Of a stretch of DNA of 64,000 bases, positions 50,201-62,840 are shown piece by piece. The stretch is taken from assembly GCA_014549065.1 (NCBI GenBank), contig JACDOX010000003.1, positions 11,012,805 to 11,076,804 of the forward strand, given 5' to 3'. The notes beneath the pieces are model-generated. The model ran no database searches, was not told the origin of the DNA, and was given only the letters and a program-made list of their open reading frames with translations. This DNA is from Cardinalis cardinalis (Eukaryota > Chordata > Aves > Passeriformes > Cardinalidae). Made by a program: the position numbers and the translations under genes. Numbering within the stretch: position 1 is the first letter of the stretch; the number at the start of each line of letters is the position of its first letter.

Positions 50201-53200
50201 GAAATGCTGAGTGACAGTTCTTATTTAGTAGACTATTAATTCCTTCTTCATGGCTTGTGTCAGGCTAGTTTCAGTAATTGAAGTTCAATTAACGCTGCAG
50301 AGAACTAAAATGAATTTTAGTTAATAAAAAATGGGAAATATTCGGTGTGTGTACTGGGAAGCGTTTTAAATTTGAAGCTCATATAGTGAACNGAAGCAGT
50401 TTGCAGGTGATGCATGATAGACTATGCAGCTGATAGAGAAGATGAGACCAGGAGGAATTTCTGAGGCTCCTGGAGTAAATGGAGCTCAGTTTTTGCATTC
50501 NGTTGTTTTTCAGAGGCTGTAAAAAAGTAAGACTAGTAAATTTCCCTGCTTTGTAGTGATCAGATGATTTTTCAAATTGAATGTGCTTCTTCTTGAGTTG
50601 AATTGCCTAGATAAACTGAAATTAGAATATACACTTTGCCAANAATTATCATCTACTGCTCTTGGGAGCTCATCATTTTATCTCTTCAGAAAGCTCTAGT
50701 TCCATGANGCTTCCTCTTGCTTTCCCTTCTTGTGAGTTTCCTTCAAATGTTTCACAGGAACAAGCTTCTTGTGGACAGGTCTTTGGAGGGTAGGAATTGA
50801 CTGTGGAATCCTTCTATTTTTTTAGTCTAATTTGCATTACCTTACAGATGATGCAGCAGCCTACCTGTCTTTCGCTGCCAAGGTGTGGTTGAAGTGTAGA
50901 TTGGAAATTATTAGTATATAGTTGAAATAAGGGTGGAATGGGGTGACATGTCCAAAGACTGATGCCTCAAATGAGTCAAGAGAAGCTGTAGAGTTTCCTG
51001 ATAGAGTCTGAAAGGATGGAATGAGAGAAGAGGCAAAACGAAGCATCCTCGTAATTACTGTGANGACTTTCGCCTGGAGCCCAGGGTAGAGGATGGAGCT
51101 GCCCTCCTTGCTTCTTCCCTGTACTAAAGCTCTGAAGGCCAANTGGCCAAGTACTAAGGAGTCATTAGTAGGCTGCTGATAGAGGGAGGATCCAGCAGAC
51201 TTGGAAGCACAACTCTGCAACTTCATTTTGATTCCAAACTGTGTGCTATTCCCATGTAACCTAAGCACCACGTATAGGAAAATGCAAAGAGGAAAAAGAA
51301 AGTCTTATCACAAATATGGTCAGAACTTCTGTTTAGAGTATGTATCCCTTGTCACATTTTTTATAATGTCTTTGTCTTCCACTTGTGTTAGCCAAACTTA
51401 CTTAAAATTAATTCCAAGTTAAAAAGTAGGCAAAAAAGTCTTTTATCTGTGCACACTGCTCAGTTCTGTTTTGATACATCCCATGTAGTAGTTATTAGGC
51501 AGATTTTTCTTTGTCATGTAATGTCTTTGAAGAGTAGATGAGTTTCTGTTGTTTTCTGTTTCTCAGCTTTTCTGAAATCTGAGTCTCCATGCAAGGGATA
51601 CATGGGGGATGCATTTCTCCTGAGCATTGACCTTCTGGGGCAGGCTGTCAGAAATGCCATTCTGGTGTGATGTCAGCATTAGACCATGGAGCTCCCACTG
51701 AGAACAGCAAAACTGAGCCTGGTCTTTGGGCACCAGGCTGCAGCATCAGCCTGTGTGGTACCCTGATTTAACTTCAGATCAAATTACAACCTGGGAGAAA
51801 AAGGAGTGCCATTTTTTTATCTTAAACATCTCTCTCCAATTTGTGTTGAAGTGAATAGTGGACATCATGGGGTTTGCTAGCTGTGGCTCCCATTCATTAC
51901 TAATGGAGTGTATCATGTTTTGGTCTGGCCTTTTTTGTATGTTTATAGGTATGATTTTTNGATTGGTTTCTTTTTTACAGGCACATGGATCTTTAAATCA
52001 GAAGTAAAGGTACCTTCAGGGACTATGTGAAGACCAGTGTCAAGTTCTGCAGCATGTGTGGGTGAATTACTAATAAAAAGCTATTTAACTTATATTGGAT
52101 AGAAACCCCTGAGACTTGATTTCAGCTAACTGTGAAAAAACTCTTTTAGTCTCTTGGACAGAAAATAATTTGACTAGAGGATAAGGATTCAAGGCAGAGT
52201 TAATGAATTTGTTAACTTGTCTGGAACTTTTCTGTGTGGATTTTTTCCCCCTTGGGTTTTCTAAAGCCTCAGAAGCCTCAAAGAACAGCATGCTAACATT
52301 ATGAAGGTGAGGCTTACCTGGAGGGGACTGAATGCTCAGTGTGGCATTGCCACAGCAAAACAGAAAGCCATCANTGTGCAAAAACTGAGTCAGAGGAGCA
52401 GCAATGTCATTCTCATAATATGGTATTGGTTTTGTTTCCCACACTGGAAGAAGAGTGTTAAAATATCTTTCATGAAAGTTGACAAAGAATGGAATCAATG
52501 TTGTTAGCTTTTTCTAACAACTTAAACATTCATGTATTTCAGACCCTTTGAATAATGCTTGGTAGCAAGATGATGTGGCAGTAAGGAAAGCAAGTGTGTT
52601 TCTCCTGTGAATCCTTTCACATAGTAGCAGTAAACCTGCAAAAACATGAATTCTTTGTTACAAAGTCTGATGAGACCTCAGCATGGATAGGTCAGGAAAT
52701 AGCCATGATCACTTTTCTGGAGGTGCTGAAAATACTGAGCTGATTGTTTGACTTCAGTTTCGATGACTCTGTGGTGTTCAAGATTTTGGAAGATGTAGGC
52801 CAACTGCAAAATTTCAAGAGAATTTTCTATTAGTTGAAAGTATTTTACGCCTTTCCCGGTGCATTGTTTGTTAAGTAGTTTGCTTGCTTTTGAAAGTGGA
52901 GCCTGGTATATCATTCACTTTGAGGGTTTTTATATAAAAGTGCCTTGCTTTATGAATATAATTTAATCATTTGTAATGAGGAGTGGAAAATGGATGAACA
53001 AGCTTCTCTCTGAAAAATCACGTTTGAAATTTCTAAGTAATGATCTGAATGGTCTGAAATCATTAATTCCCAAGACATATCACTGTTTTGCAGAATATTC
53101 AAACTACTGTAATCAAAATTAAACTATGCCCTAAGCATGAAGATTATTTTTTCCCNAAAAAGAAAACTTTGTATCACATTAAACCAGTAATTCGGAGTGA

Positions 53201-55409
53201 TAGGACTCTGTTAATTAAATTCTACTTCTTGGCTAAATGTATTCCTGACTGTTTATTATTATCTACTAAAAATTTTTACTTTAATTAGGGTAGTAGGGTA
53301 CAATACTCAGTATATTGCAGTGTATTCAGTATAAGAAAAAAGTTCCCTTTTTTTCAAGGTTTTTCCTTGCAGAAAATAGTCTCCTTAAGAATTGTTAAGA
53401 TAATTTTAATCATTGCTCAGAGGTTAGACTTGCAGTCCACATTTTTATAGCTAAATGTTACACAGAACTGTGCATCACATAAGTATTCAACAGTGTACTC
53501 AATAGGGTATTGAAATTCAGCCTTAAAAGTGAGGTTTGTGTCAAAATCCACCAAATGAGCAATTACAATATCCATTATAGAAAATATGCTTGGTTTTACC
53601 TTTTGGATCCTATCCTGTTGTGGAAGGACAAGGACATTGCTACTATTGTAATTTTTTTATTGTTTTTTTTGTGCATTCTGTTTTAATGGGATGTGCTCAT
53701 ATGTGAATAACAAGGATCACTCCATGGGTAGTAGAAGGATATTTACATGATGTCTTGTCTACTTGCGAACACATTCTGTCCAAGGTGTGCATAACAGACA
53801 TATGCATGTACATAGCTGCTACTAACTTTGCAAATACCATTTTGCTCAGTTGAATTCTAAATTTTAATGCTCAGAAAAACTTAAAAATATGTTTAATTTG
53901 ACTGTGGATCTTGGACATGATGTCAACATTTAATTTGTTTACTAAGAAATTAAGAAACTTATCTATGCAATTATGCTGTGGGCAGCTAATNTTAGGGTAA
54001 AGAAATGACTGAAATTTATAATATGTAGATCATTCTTTTAAGGAGTATAATGAGCAAAGCAGCAGTAGGATGTCTGTTACGAACTGATTGCTGAAATGAG
54101 TAATTCTTATTGAAGAGTTTTTTGTTATTGCCAGGGATGTGACTATCTCTAGAAATGTTACTTAGAGTTTCATTGTTTTCACAGTAATGGTGCATTAGAG
54201 TGTCAAGTCAAAATAATTTTTTTCTGGCCCTTCTCTTCTGGTAATTCATTTGGTAATATATATTTGTCTTTGGAACTATTGCGCTGCTTCTAAAGTTCCT
54301 AAATATTTCACAATTTTGCCTGTTACTGATCTTCTGGAACTGCATAACTGTGTAGGTTTCTTCTTCAGTTTCTGTAGTCTTCATAAACTGGTTCATCTTT
54401 ACAAAAGAAAAAGAAAACAATTCTTCTGTGAGTGACAATGATTGACTTTGTAATCTTCTATTAGTGAGTGTGGATAAACAATTCATGTGAGCTAGCTAGT
54501 TACTAAATACATTCTGAGGAATTTGGTGATACTTCTATTGCATTTCTTTTGAACGTCTCTCCCCTCTCTTCATGTTNCTCTGTCTCAAATTTTATGCATA
54601 AGAGCATCGTGATGTTTAGGAGCTGTCTTTAGAGACNTGATTGCTAGAGGTGAAGGTCAGCTGACTTCTACTGCTAAAGCATATGGGGTCATGCTACTTC
54701 TGCAAATGAGGTCACTANGTGAAAGGCAAAAAGTATTTATTTTCTAGTTTTTTCAAAGGGCTGTGCATACTTTATTGTAATGCACTAGAAAGTGTCTAGG
54801 AATACTGTATATTGACAGAATTAATAACAAACTAGAAGAGACTGGTAGCATTAGTTTATCATTAGGGACAGACCTTTCCTTATCAAGGTGACAACCAGTT
54901 TTGTAAGCTTACTTTTGCCTTTCTAGAGCCTGACATATAAACTGTCAGAGACAGGGCAAATAATGCAGTCTCACTAAGCAAGGCATCAGTAGGAATAGGA
55001 CTCTTGGCAGTTGTAAATACTGAAATGTTTTTCTGCACAGACAGAAACACAGTGTGAGAACTGCGTGACGTGTGGCAACATCCCAAGATTTATCAAGCTT
55101 GTCTGTACTAATGGAAGTTGTTGTGTGTGCTATGCTATACAGATGGTTTTACACTTTCTGATGGGTTTTATAATCCAAGCATTATGTACTGCTTTTTTTT
55201 TTCTACTTTCAAAGTTCCATTGCCCCATCCTGTAATGTCCTCTGAAAAGATCAAAGCTGTTTAAACCAAACGAACAGCTAATTCATATGCTGTCATTGAG
55301 TCACTGGGGCTTAAGCAAAAATGTATTTTTGCACATGATGCATATTGTCAAGTCAACAAGAGAGAAAATAACAAAGTGAATTTGGTAGAATTTGTTCTAG
55401 GTTTGTCTC

Positions 55410-55904
55410 AGGTTTGCATCTAAGAAAACTAAATGCACTCAGTAGCCAAGGGAAGCAATTCCATCTGTTTGGCACTTGTGAGGCTGCAGCTGGACTGTTG
55501 TATTTAGTTTTGGTCTCCTTTGGTGCAAGAAGACACTGGCATTTTTGAAACCAGCTCAGCAGGATCACCAGAAAGATCAGGGATTGAACATGAGACCTAG
55601 GGAGAAAGGGTAAGTGAACTTGATAGGATGAGAGTGTAGAGGAGACTACATCCTACCTTCTTGAAAGTCCACAGTGAGAAAAGAAGAGGTAATGCACATT
55701 AAATGGTCATGANGGAGATTCTGTTAAGATGTAAGAGACCATTTTTTGCACTACAAGGGTAGTCAAGCACTGAAACAGATGCCCAAAGACTTGTGAAATA
55801 TTCATCCTTGCAGATGCACAAAAATTGGTGCCAGTATGGCCCTACTTTGAGTGAGAGTGGACCAGTGACTTCCAGAGATCCCTTCCAAACTAAACTATAC
55901 TGTG
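55410..55904 (+). mobile_element. CR1 LINE, old 5'-truncated fragment
   Basis: The segment follows the 3' part of CR1 in sense direction. GGCACTTGTGAGGCTGCAGC (55471-55490) and TTTTGGTCTCCTTTGGTGCA correspond to the end of the reverse-transcriptase ORF. TCAAGCACTGAAACAG (55763-55778) matches the GAGGCACTGGAACAGG region, and CCAGAGATCCCTTCCAAAC (55872-55890) matches the conserved 3' end before the terminal short repeats. Many substitutions and small indels break the frame. It is more diverged than the minus-strand copy at 7571 and so probably older. The left boundary is uncertain by some tens of bases. Confidence 0.85.
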
Positions 55905-56419
55905 GGCCCTCATTAAATTGTAACCTAGAAAATACAAGAAAGTTGAAGTGCTGAATACAAATTGTTGTTTAACATCATGAATTATTGCCTAGAGTATGGA
56001 CAGCCATGCAAATTCCTAAAAATTTCAGTTATTCCCTCTGGTCTTAGTTGAAGTGGTATAATGCCTCTTCACCACAGTTTACTTTGGTTTAAATTTCTGA
56101 AGATTTTCACATGCCTGTATAANCCAAAGGTCATTTGAAGCCAGCTCAGGACTTGAAAAGCATGTAGAAAGGTGTGGGAAGAGGTTGGTGAGAATGCTGA
56201 ATGTCAGGCAAGGTGCCTGCTAAAAGTAGGAGTGGGAATGCCTGTGCCACAGTAGGAGCTGGGAGCAGCTTGAGCTTTCCTCATTTGGCTTTCCACCCCC
56301 TGTCTCAATATGACCGTGTGAGGCTTGGAGTATCCAGAGTTGCTGTGGGTTCTCTCTACAAAGATGCTTATTCTGTCAAGTGGGGTTTCTGTTGCTATGT
56401 AACTAAGCAGTTAATTTAG

Positions 56420-57290
56420 CATTGAAGTATTATTCTAAGGTAAAATTCATATTGTGAAGCTGCTGTAATTCATATTACGAGAGTGAACATTCATTGCTGC
56501 TTACTCACAATATAGTAACTAAGATGTCACTTTCATTTTTAAGTATACGCTTGTTTCATGGCGCAGTGAATTTTTCCTTTTCAATGACTGATTCCAATAA
56601 GTGCATTTGACAAGTATGGTTCTAGTAAATAATGCAGTCTTTGGTATTAATTATCTACATTTTTGTAGTGCCATTTGAAATGGACTCTCCAAAATTAACT
56701 CATCTTCTGTAAAGTCCATATAGGTGAAAGTACTCAGTTTCAAGTTAAGCAGAAAGGAAATAATCAGTCTTGCATTCCACAATCCTTCCTCAATTTGTTT
56801 TTTTCACTTGGATAGAGGAAGAATAAAAGCAAAGGGCATTTGTTATCTATCAAAACTCAGAAGCTATTTCACATGAAAGCATAATGAGTGTGACAGGCTA
56901 CAAATAGCATTGAACATGAATCTTTTACAGAAGAAAGGAGAAATGTCCTTTGGTATATTTACTTCAATCAGCCCTAATAAGGCTTGTTTTATGTGTTTTA
57001 TGCATCCGCCATCATAATTACGAATCCTTGACATTTTAGCACTTGCATTTATATCTGCCAGGGAAGCTACCCGAAGTCAACCCTCAAGGAATGTCTGTAT
57101 TGTACTATGGATCTCTATAACAGCTCTCAAGTAGTTACTAAGTGGCTTAAAAAATTACATCTCAGTCATGCTTGAAGGGCTCATCAAACTTTGCCACAAA
57201 TATCAACGTTAAGTACCCAATCAGCTGCATTGTTTGAAGTACAGTCACATGTGCCCACGAAGGAATAGGTTGGACAGGAAGAAGAATTAT
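56420..57290. other. Candidate conserved non-coding block
   Basis: This long AT-rich but non-repetitive stretch lacks coding frames and simple repeats. Its densest part (about 56980-57260) includes GCATCCGCCATCATAATTAC, CCCTAATAAGGC, a TAATTA homeodomain-type core, and CATATCTGCCAGGGAAG-like wording. The texture resembles vertebrate conserved regulatory DNA. This is pattern recognition rather than alignment, and the limits are approximate. Confidence 0.3.
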
Positions 57291-60200
57291 AGAAGGGCTT
57301 ATCAATCAGGCAATGGGTTTTTTTAATGACCTTTCAAAANCTCCTTTCCCTTCTTCCTGAAGTAGCAGGGTCTTGAGCTGGGCCTGGCAGATGCTAGGCA
57401 TGCTGCTTCTCTTCCTATTTAATATTTTTGTATTCTTGGAAACTTTTCAGAGCAGAGGCTACCAGTGTCTGTATGTGTGTAGTANGATTCTGTTCTTGGT
57501 TGCTTTTGGCCAGTACCAAAAAACTCTGAATAACAAGGATAGGAAAAGTGTCAGGTGGTCTTTGGGAAGACACTTTGGTGTACTTTTCTTTTGGCATGTA
57601 GGTAAACAAGATGAGCTAATCACCATAGCTTTTATGTAATGTATCTGTAATTTGTTTTCATATGTAGGTGTGAGGGAAGGCTTGCCATATGGTGTGTATA
57701 TTGGTATTTTTCCTTGACAGCCTTTATTTTAAGTTTAAGGAATTCCAAGGCATACTATTATGTGAGAATATAATTTGAAACACTCATCAGTACATACCAC
57801 AAGAATACGTTGAAAGCGTAATGAAGAAAGGTTGTAGAGCTCCAGGAAAGTTTTAAATTGAAAAATTAAATAATGCTTTCATCCATTTTGAGGTACCCTA
57901 ATTACNGTAGTTCTATGTTGCACTGTTACCAGGCTTTCATCTTTTAACCATTTGAACAGGATTCTTTCATAAGTAATATATAAAATCTGATTTTACATTA
58001 ATTGCTTTGTGGAGTGAGGAAACTTTCTCAGTGTCTTTGTGAATACTTTTTTCTTTTTTTGGTTCAGCATATGGTACACTTTGCTCTCAGTCTTCTTGTC
58101 TCAAGGTAAAGTCTTCTTGTCCCCTCGTGTGCATAAGTTAAAAGTATAGCTCATTGAAGTTCGGATTTTTAAAATTATTTTTAAATGTTATTTTGAACAT
58201 TGCTGTGTTCTGGTATCAGTGTGTCACATACAGGGACACTGTGTATCTTTGTAACTCTTTGTTACCTATGCAGAGGTACAAATGTAAGATTAGTCCTAGA
58301 GATCCCAAATTGAGACCAGAGAACTGGGTAATGTGGTCAGTCCTGTGGCAAACNTCAGTTTCTGCTGTAGCTTAAGCCATCACTTCTCCTTATGCCATGA
58401 AGCTCAATGAAATAGTCACTGAGCTTTACATTCACTCCTGACAGCTCTTTGTTAAAATTCAGTGCTTTCTATTAAAAATCTTTTGCTAATGAACCCCAAA
58501 AAAGGAGCATGTTTTAGCCACATTATTTTATGAGCAACTGAGAACCTTTCTCACAGGAGCACTGGCTGTCAGAAGCAAAGATGTGGTTAAAAGAAGTCTT
58601 TTTTTCCTATGTGGGTATTTGAAATCATGGACAGAGTACCTGAACAGGAAACAAACATGTCTGGAATAAATCCACAATTTTACTGCTGCTGGTTGTCCCT
58701 AAGTGAGAGAAGAATCTAGATAAAGTGAATGTGGAAAAAAGAAATTTGGAGGAAGAACTTCCATCCAACTTGAATGAAAAATTTAATAGAAGCTGAGCAT
58801 TTAATTGCATTTTGTGTTTTTGAATATGTAATTTCAGCTGTTGAAAATTGTATCTTTTCAATCATGTACCAATGCTAGCCTATGATGGCGAACTTCTCTT
58901 AGTGATTTTATCCTGACAGTAATTGGAAGCTGATTAATTTAATTGCAAACAAGCTTGTATTTTGCCATTTCTTCCTTAGTACTTCATGGAAATGCCTGAT
59001 GTTTGGGGTCAGAAGGGAAGTAGTGGTGTCTATTTTCTAATTCAGTACAGAAAAGCTAGTAAAATATACAGGTTTTAACCTTATTAACAATAATCTAGTT
59101 GTCAAAAGTGTAGTTTGAAGAGAAATAATTATGAACCCTTTTATTTAAACTGGTGTGTAGGGCAGTGTAAAGTCAGCTGTTTCTGACTTAACAAACNAGT
59201 GCCTTAAATCGCTGCTATTTTTTCAAAGGTGAGGATGTTTTTCTTTAGAGTTCTGAAACTCCATGAAGTTATGTTTAATTAAGTTTAATTAGTGAGGACT
59301 GAAGCAAAACTGTTGCAGTATTAATTCGGAAGGAGTTTTGATGCCTCTTGTGTGTGTGGTGTCCCTCCCCACACCCAGGGAGGGATGGCTGCAGTGTGCC
59401 TTTGCTGGATCTCAATCCAATGAGTGTGTTAAGGAATGGAGTCATGTAATTTGTACATAATCTTGTTTTACTTTTCTGCAAGCTTTGCAATTGAAACATC
59501 AGTAAAGTATTGGAAGAGCTGCACCATAGGGCATCATACAAAGTTAAAATTTGGCTGCATCACTGTGNCTTGTAATAAGATATCACAAAAAAAGCTAATA
59601 AAATGGAGGTGTTCATTATTGCTGCCTTGTGTTGTGAGTATGTATTAGTAGAGAGAGTTCAGTAACCANAAATGATGGATAAGTACTAAAGTTTGGTAAT
59701 TTATTGATTTTCTATGTGAATTGTAGGATAATAATAGATATTNCAATAACAATAATAATGGTTGTAGAACCATTTCACCTATACAGAAATACGTATCTTT
59801 CACAATAAATATTCATATTNCTTAAATAACCTTTAAAAAAGAGATGCCTGACTACAGCAAGTGTAAAAAATTGTACAAATTGCTCAATTTACAAATGTCT
59901 ACAGGAATATTTTGGTGTGTTAAGAAAACCCCAATCAGCTAACCTTCTGATTTCTCAGTGTTTGAAAATATTGAACTGGTAAAGAGTAAACTAGTGTTGC
60001 CAGCACTAGTGTTGTTTTNTTGATATGTTTGTGGGGATTTTTTAATGCATCCTGAAATTCTTTTCAATCAGAAGATTTTGGCAGTCTGTTCCAATTAAAG
60101 AATTTTATATACTGGAAATGAGAAGTCAATTATGAGAATTATTTTTGAATTGTTTAATTTACATAACCTTAATTGTATTAATTCTCTTCAAGGCTGAGGC

Positions 60201-60480
60201 AGATATTTATAATACTTTGATTGATTAGCAGTGTATTTGTGTTAGAATTGCTNCTTATAAGATGCTGCTGCAACTGTGGTCCTGAGGAGTTCTCTCGCAA
60301 ATGAACATTTTAGAAAACAAAGTTTATTTCACTGGAGAGGAAAGGCATCACATCTTTGCTATCTCCAGAGGCAGTATTGTAGCATCCCCTTTCCAAACTC
60401 TGTAAAAAGTGGGATTTTAGGATTTTAGGTTGTGTTACTTAATTACTGGTGCATTCCATACTGTAAAGAAATAGGTTTTC

Positions 60481-60500
60481 TTTTTTTTTTTTTTTTTTTT
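60481..60500 (+). repeat. T20 homopolymer
   Basis: Twenty T bases in a row follow TTTTC. Read on the minus strand this is a poly(A) tail-like run directly downstream of the GC-rich block at 60501-61420, which is why a retrocopy was considered. No AATAAA was seen just before it on that strand. Confidence 0.97.
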
Positions 60501-61420
60501 AATCTGTCAAAATAGTGCCTGGGTGTAGACTAAGGAACTCTGGGTTTCTCTCAGAAGTCACTTACAGAATGTCAGCAGTAAGAGGCTTCCTGTTTTCAGG
60601 CAGGTGTTGGGCCTGTGTGGTCTGGCTCAGGTGGAATCTTCTTCCAGCAGTTTGCCAGGCTGTATTGGATGTGTTGGCTTGCAGCTGTGCCCTGTCTGCT
60701 CGGGCTCAGAGTGTGGAAATAGAGTGCTGGTGTGGGTACAATTGGGAAGGGGTGTAGTGTTGTCATCTCTTCTCGTGCCTCTGCTGCAGAGTTGGGAGGA
60801 GAGGAGCCAGCGTGTCTCCATGTGCTGAACCTTCTTGTCTGGTGAACAAGAGTGGCAGAGTAGCAGGTCCATCAAGGGGCAGAGCTGACAGAAGCATCGA
60901 GTCACGTGTTTGTGATCCTTCTGTATAAGGCGAAGATCCGGGGCCTTTACCCGTGCTTGGGCACTNTGATTTCTGTCCCTCAACCTGCCTGCACCCGGCT
61001 CATTCCTGAGCNGGTGCTGAGGAAAGTGTTTGACTTGTGACCTCAGCTCTTGGGCGGTGTCACCCAGTGCTAGGGCAGGTGCTTTAGGGACCCTCAGTGA
61101 CATAAGGATATTGTCATTGCAATCAAAACTTTGACCTGGTNCTCTGCAGGTGGAGTGGGCACCACTGATGCCCTTGGCCCTGTGCAGGTCCTTTGAATGC
61201 AGCACTCCCTCAGCCCGCGGGGCAGCGCCCAGCCACCCGAGTCCCTGCACTGAGGGGCCCTTCCAAAGGAGCCCTGGGGACGTGGTCGCTCACCCTGGGG
61301 AAGTGGCAGGGGACCGTGGTGAGGAGCAGGAGCAGTCTTGCTGGGAGTGCAGGGAAATGGCCGTGCTGTGGCAGTGATGCAGTTTGCCTCTCGGGGGTGG
61401 CAGNTGGGTAAGGTGTCTGT
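60501..61420 (-). other. GC-rich block with a 207-codon open frame, unassigned
   Basis: This is the most GC- and CpG-rich stretch in the window. On the minus strand a frame of 207 codons stays open across 61250-60627, interrupted only by ambiguous bases. The peptide is rich in H, P, S, T and C, shows no domain, signal peptide or membrane segment that I recognise, and lacks the conserved texture of a real protein. Overlapping frames of 60-115 codons are open on the other strand, as expected when GC-rich DNA lowers stop frequency. It could be a small CpG-type regulatory island, a non-coding RNA or a decayed retrocopy ending at the T20 tract. Confidence 0.3.
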
Positions 61421-62746
61421 CATATCTCACGGCGTCAGGACTCTGTGACCTGACTTGTCTGTTAAAGTAATTTTATATTAATATTTCTGCACAAGATTCA
61501 TTTGAACTTTAGAGGACTGAGGAAAGGTGTGGTGCTTAGAAACCACAGTATGCAACAGCACATGGCTGCTGCCCTGGTCTCTGCCTGTGACCAGTGGAAA
61601 ATACCTGCATTTGAAAGCACATAGAAATAGAGTGATTATAGCATCAGTTTGTCCTGGTTTGCCCTTCTGGTTTATACTACTACATGTTTTAGAGGTTTCT
61701 AAGACTGAGGTAGTGCTTGTACCTTTCTGTTTAACTGTTCTTCCTGGTTTTCCATGGCTTTGTCTAATTTTTTTTAACCAATTCCTATGTTTCACTTCTG
61801 CAGTATCCTGGGGCAGTAANCATAGAATATTCCAAAGTAATATAACATATAATATGATTTCTATGGTGTGAAACCAAGGGGAAACTCAGCTTGGTCTCGT
61901 TGAGAAATTCAGTTTCCATCAAATAACAACNGAGTTCCATTTAGTCCATTCTACTTTGTGGATGCTCAGATGAACTTTGTATCCTGCTATTATCTAAAGT
62001 GCTTTCAGTACCANGGTCCTACACAATCTCCAATTTTCTCTTCATTGGTAACAGCTTCTTTTGCAGAAATTAAATTTCCACTGCAAAAGTGAGACTGAGA
62101 AAACAAACCTTTTGGTGTACAGTGTTGGTGGAACTTACTGAATCAGTGAGCTGCCATAATAGCAGGAACATGAATAGTCGTTTTAGAAACAAATGAAAGA
62201 TACAATAANATGGGGGTTTTGATTTGTTTCTTCTTGGTTCTGGAGAAAATTGCTGTGATCTGTTTGTATCTGGATCCCAGTCAGCCATTTTGGCTATATG
62301 TAATTTTGGGACATAACTAATGCAGTGTGAACACTTGGGTACTTTACATGTTGTGCAGGAATAAACTACAAAGAGAGTTGTCTTTGTTACTGGAGTGAAT
62401 CTTCTATATGCTTTGGACAAGTAAAAAGCAAATTGTGTGTTGTAAAAGTTTAGTTGTATGGCCATGGAAAGGAAACAGGCTCCACATGGAAAAAGAGAGC
62501 AAGTTTTCTACCGAATTATTTAAGGGGTTTTGTGTGTCTCTGAAATGTCTTGGTAAATACGAGTTGACACGTTTCTAGCAACCAAATTATAAATGAGTGG
62601 AAGACCTGAAAATGTCAGTTTCTTCCTTTTAGAAGCACTTCAGGATTTTTCTTTCCTTTTCCTTTATACATTCGATTCTTCCCTTGGGCAAATGAGTTTG
62701 TTTAAACGTTTGTTTCAGTATACTGTTTTTCATAGGATATAATTGT

Positions 62747-62767
62747 TGACACTTCCTGGAAGTGTCA
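62747..62767. promoter_or_regulatory. Candidate palindromic STAT/ETS-type site
   Basis: Ten-base arms (TGACACTTCC and GGAAGTGTCA) flank one central T. The centre, TTCCTGGAA, fits the TTCNNNGAA pattern bound by STAT dimers, and each half also contains the GGAA core of ETS factors. The exact palindrome is visible; binding is only inferred. Confidence 0.3.
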
Positions 62768-62830
62768 GAGGAGATTTGATGTACTAATATATTCATAAGA
62801 GAGAGCATATGTATACCTTAAAATAACACA

Positions 62831-62840
62831 GAGAGAGAGA
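62831..62840 (+). repeat. Short GA microsatellite
   Basis: Five GA units follow AACACA. The tract is very short and listed only for completeness. Confidence 0.7.

Larger units (their letters stand above)
44405..55409. other. Non-coding unique DNA with one assembly gap (no gene seen)
   Basis: No gene is recognisable. The stretch contains a candidate conserved block (45280-45740), the N run at 46065-46141, the 34-bp tandem duplication at 47199-47266 and two of the longer chance-like open frames on the minus strand (50861-51271, 136 codons; 52085-52498, 137 codons). Neither frame matches a family I know and both contain ambiguous bases. An acceptor-like TTTCTTTTTTACAG ends at 51980 without a convincing exon behind it. 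Confidence 0.7.

Noticed and set aside
50861..51271. 136-codon minus-strand open frame
   Set aside because: The peptide matches no family I know, contains ambiguous codons and lacks splice or promoter context. The length is within what chance gives in 64 kb.
51960..52020. Strong acceptor-like TTTCTTTTTTACAG with possible mini-exon ending AAAG|GTACC
   Set aside because: The implied exon would be about 29 bases with no recognisable coding content, and the donor is weak.
52085..52498. 137-codon minus-strand open frame
   Set aside because: No recognisable domain or retroelement motif. It contains an ambiguous base and has no neighbouring coding evidence.
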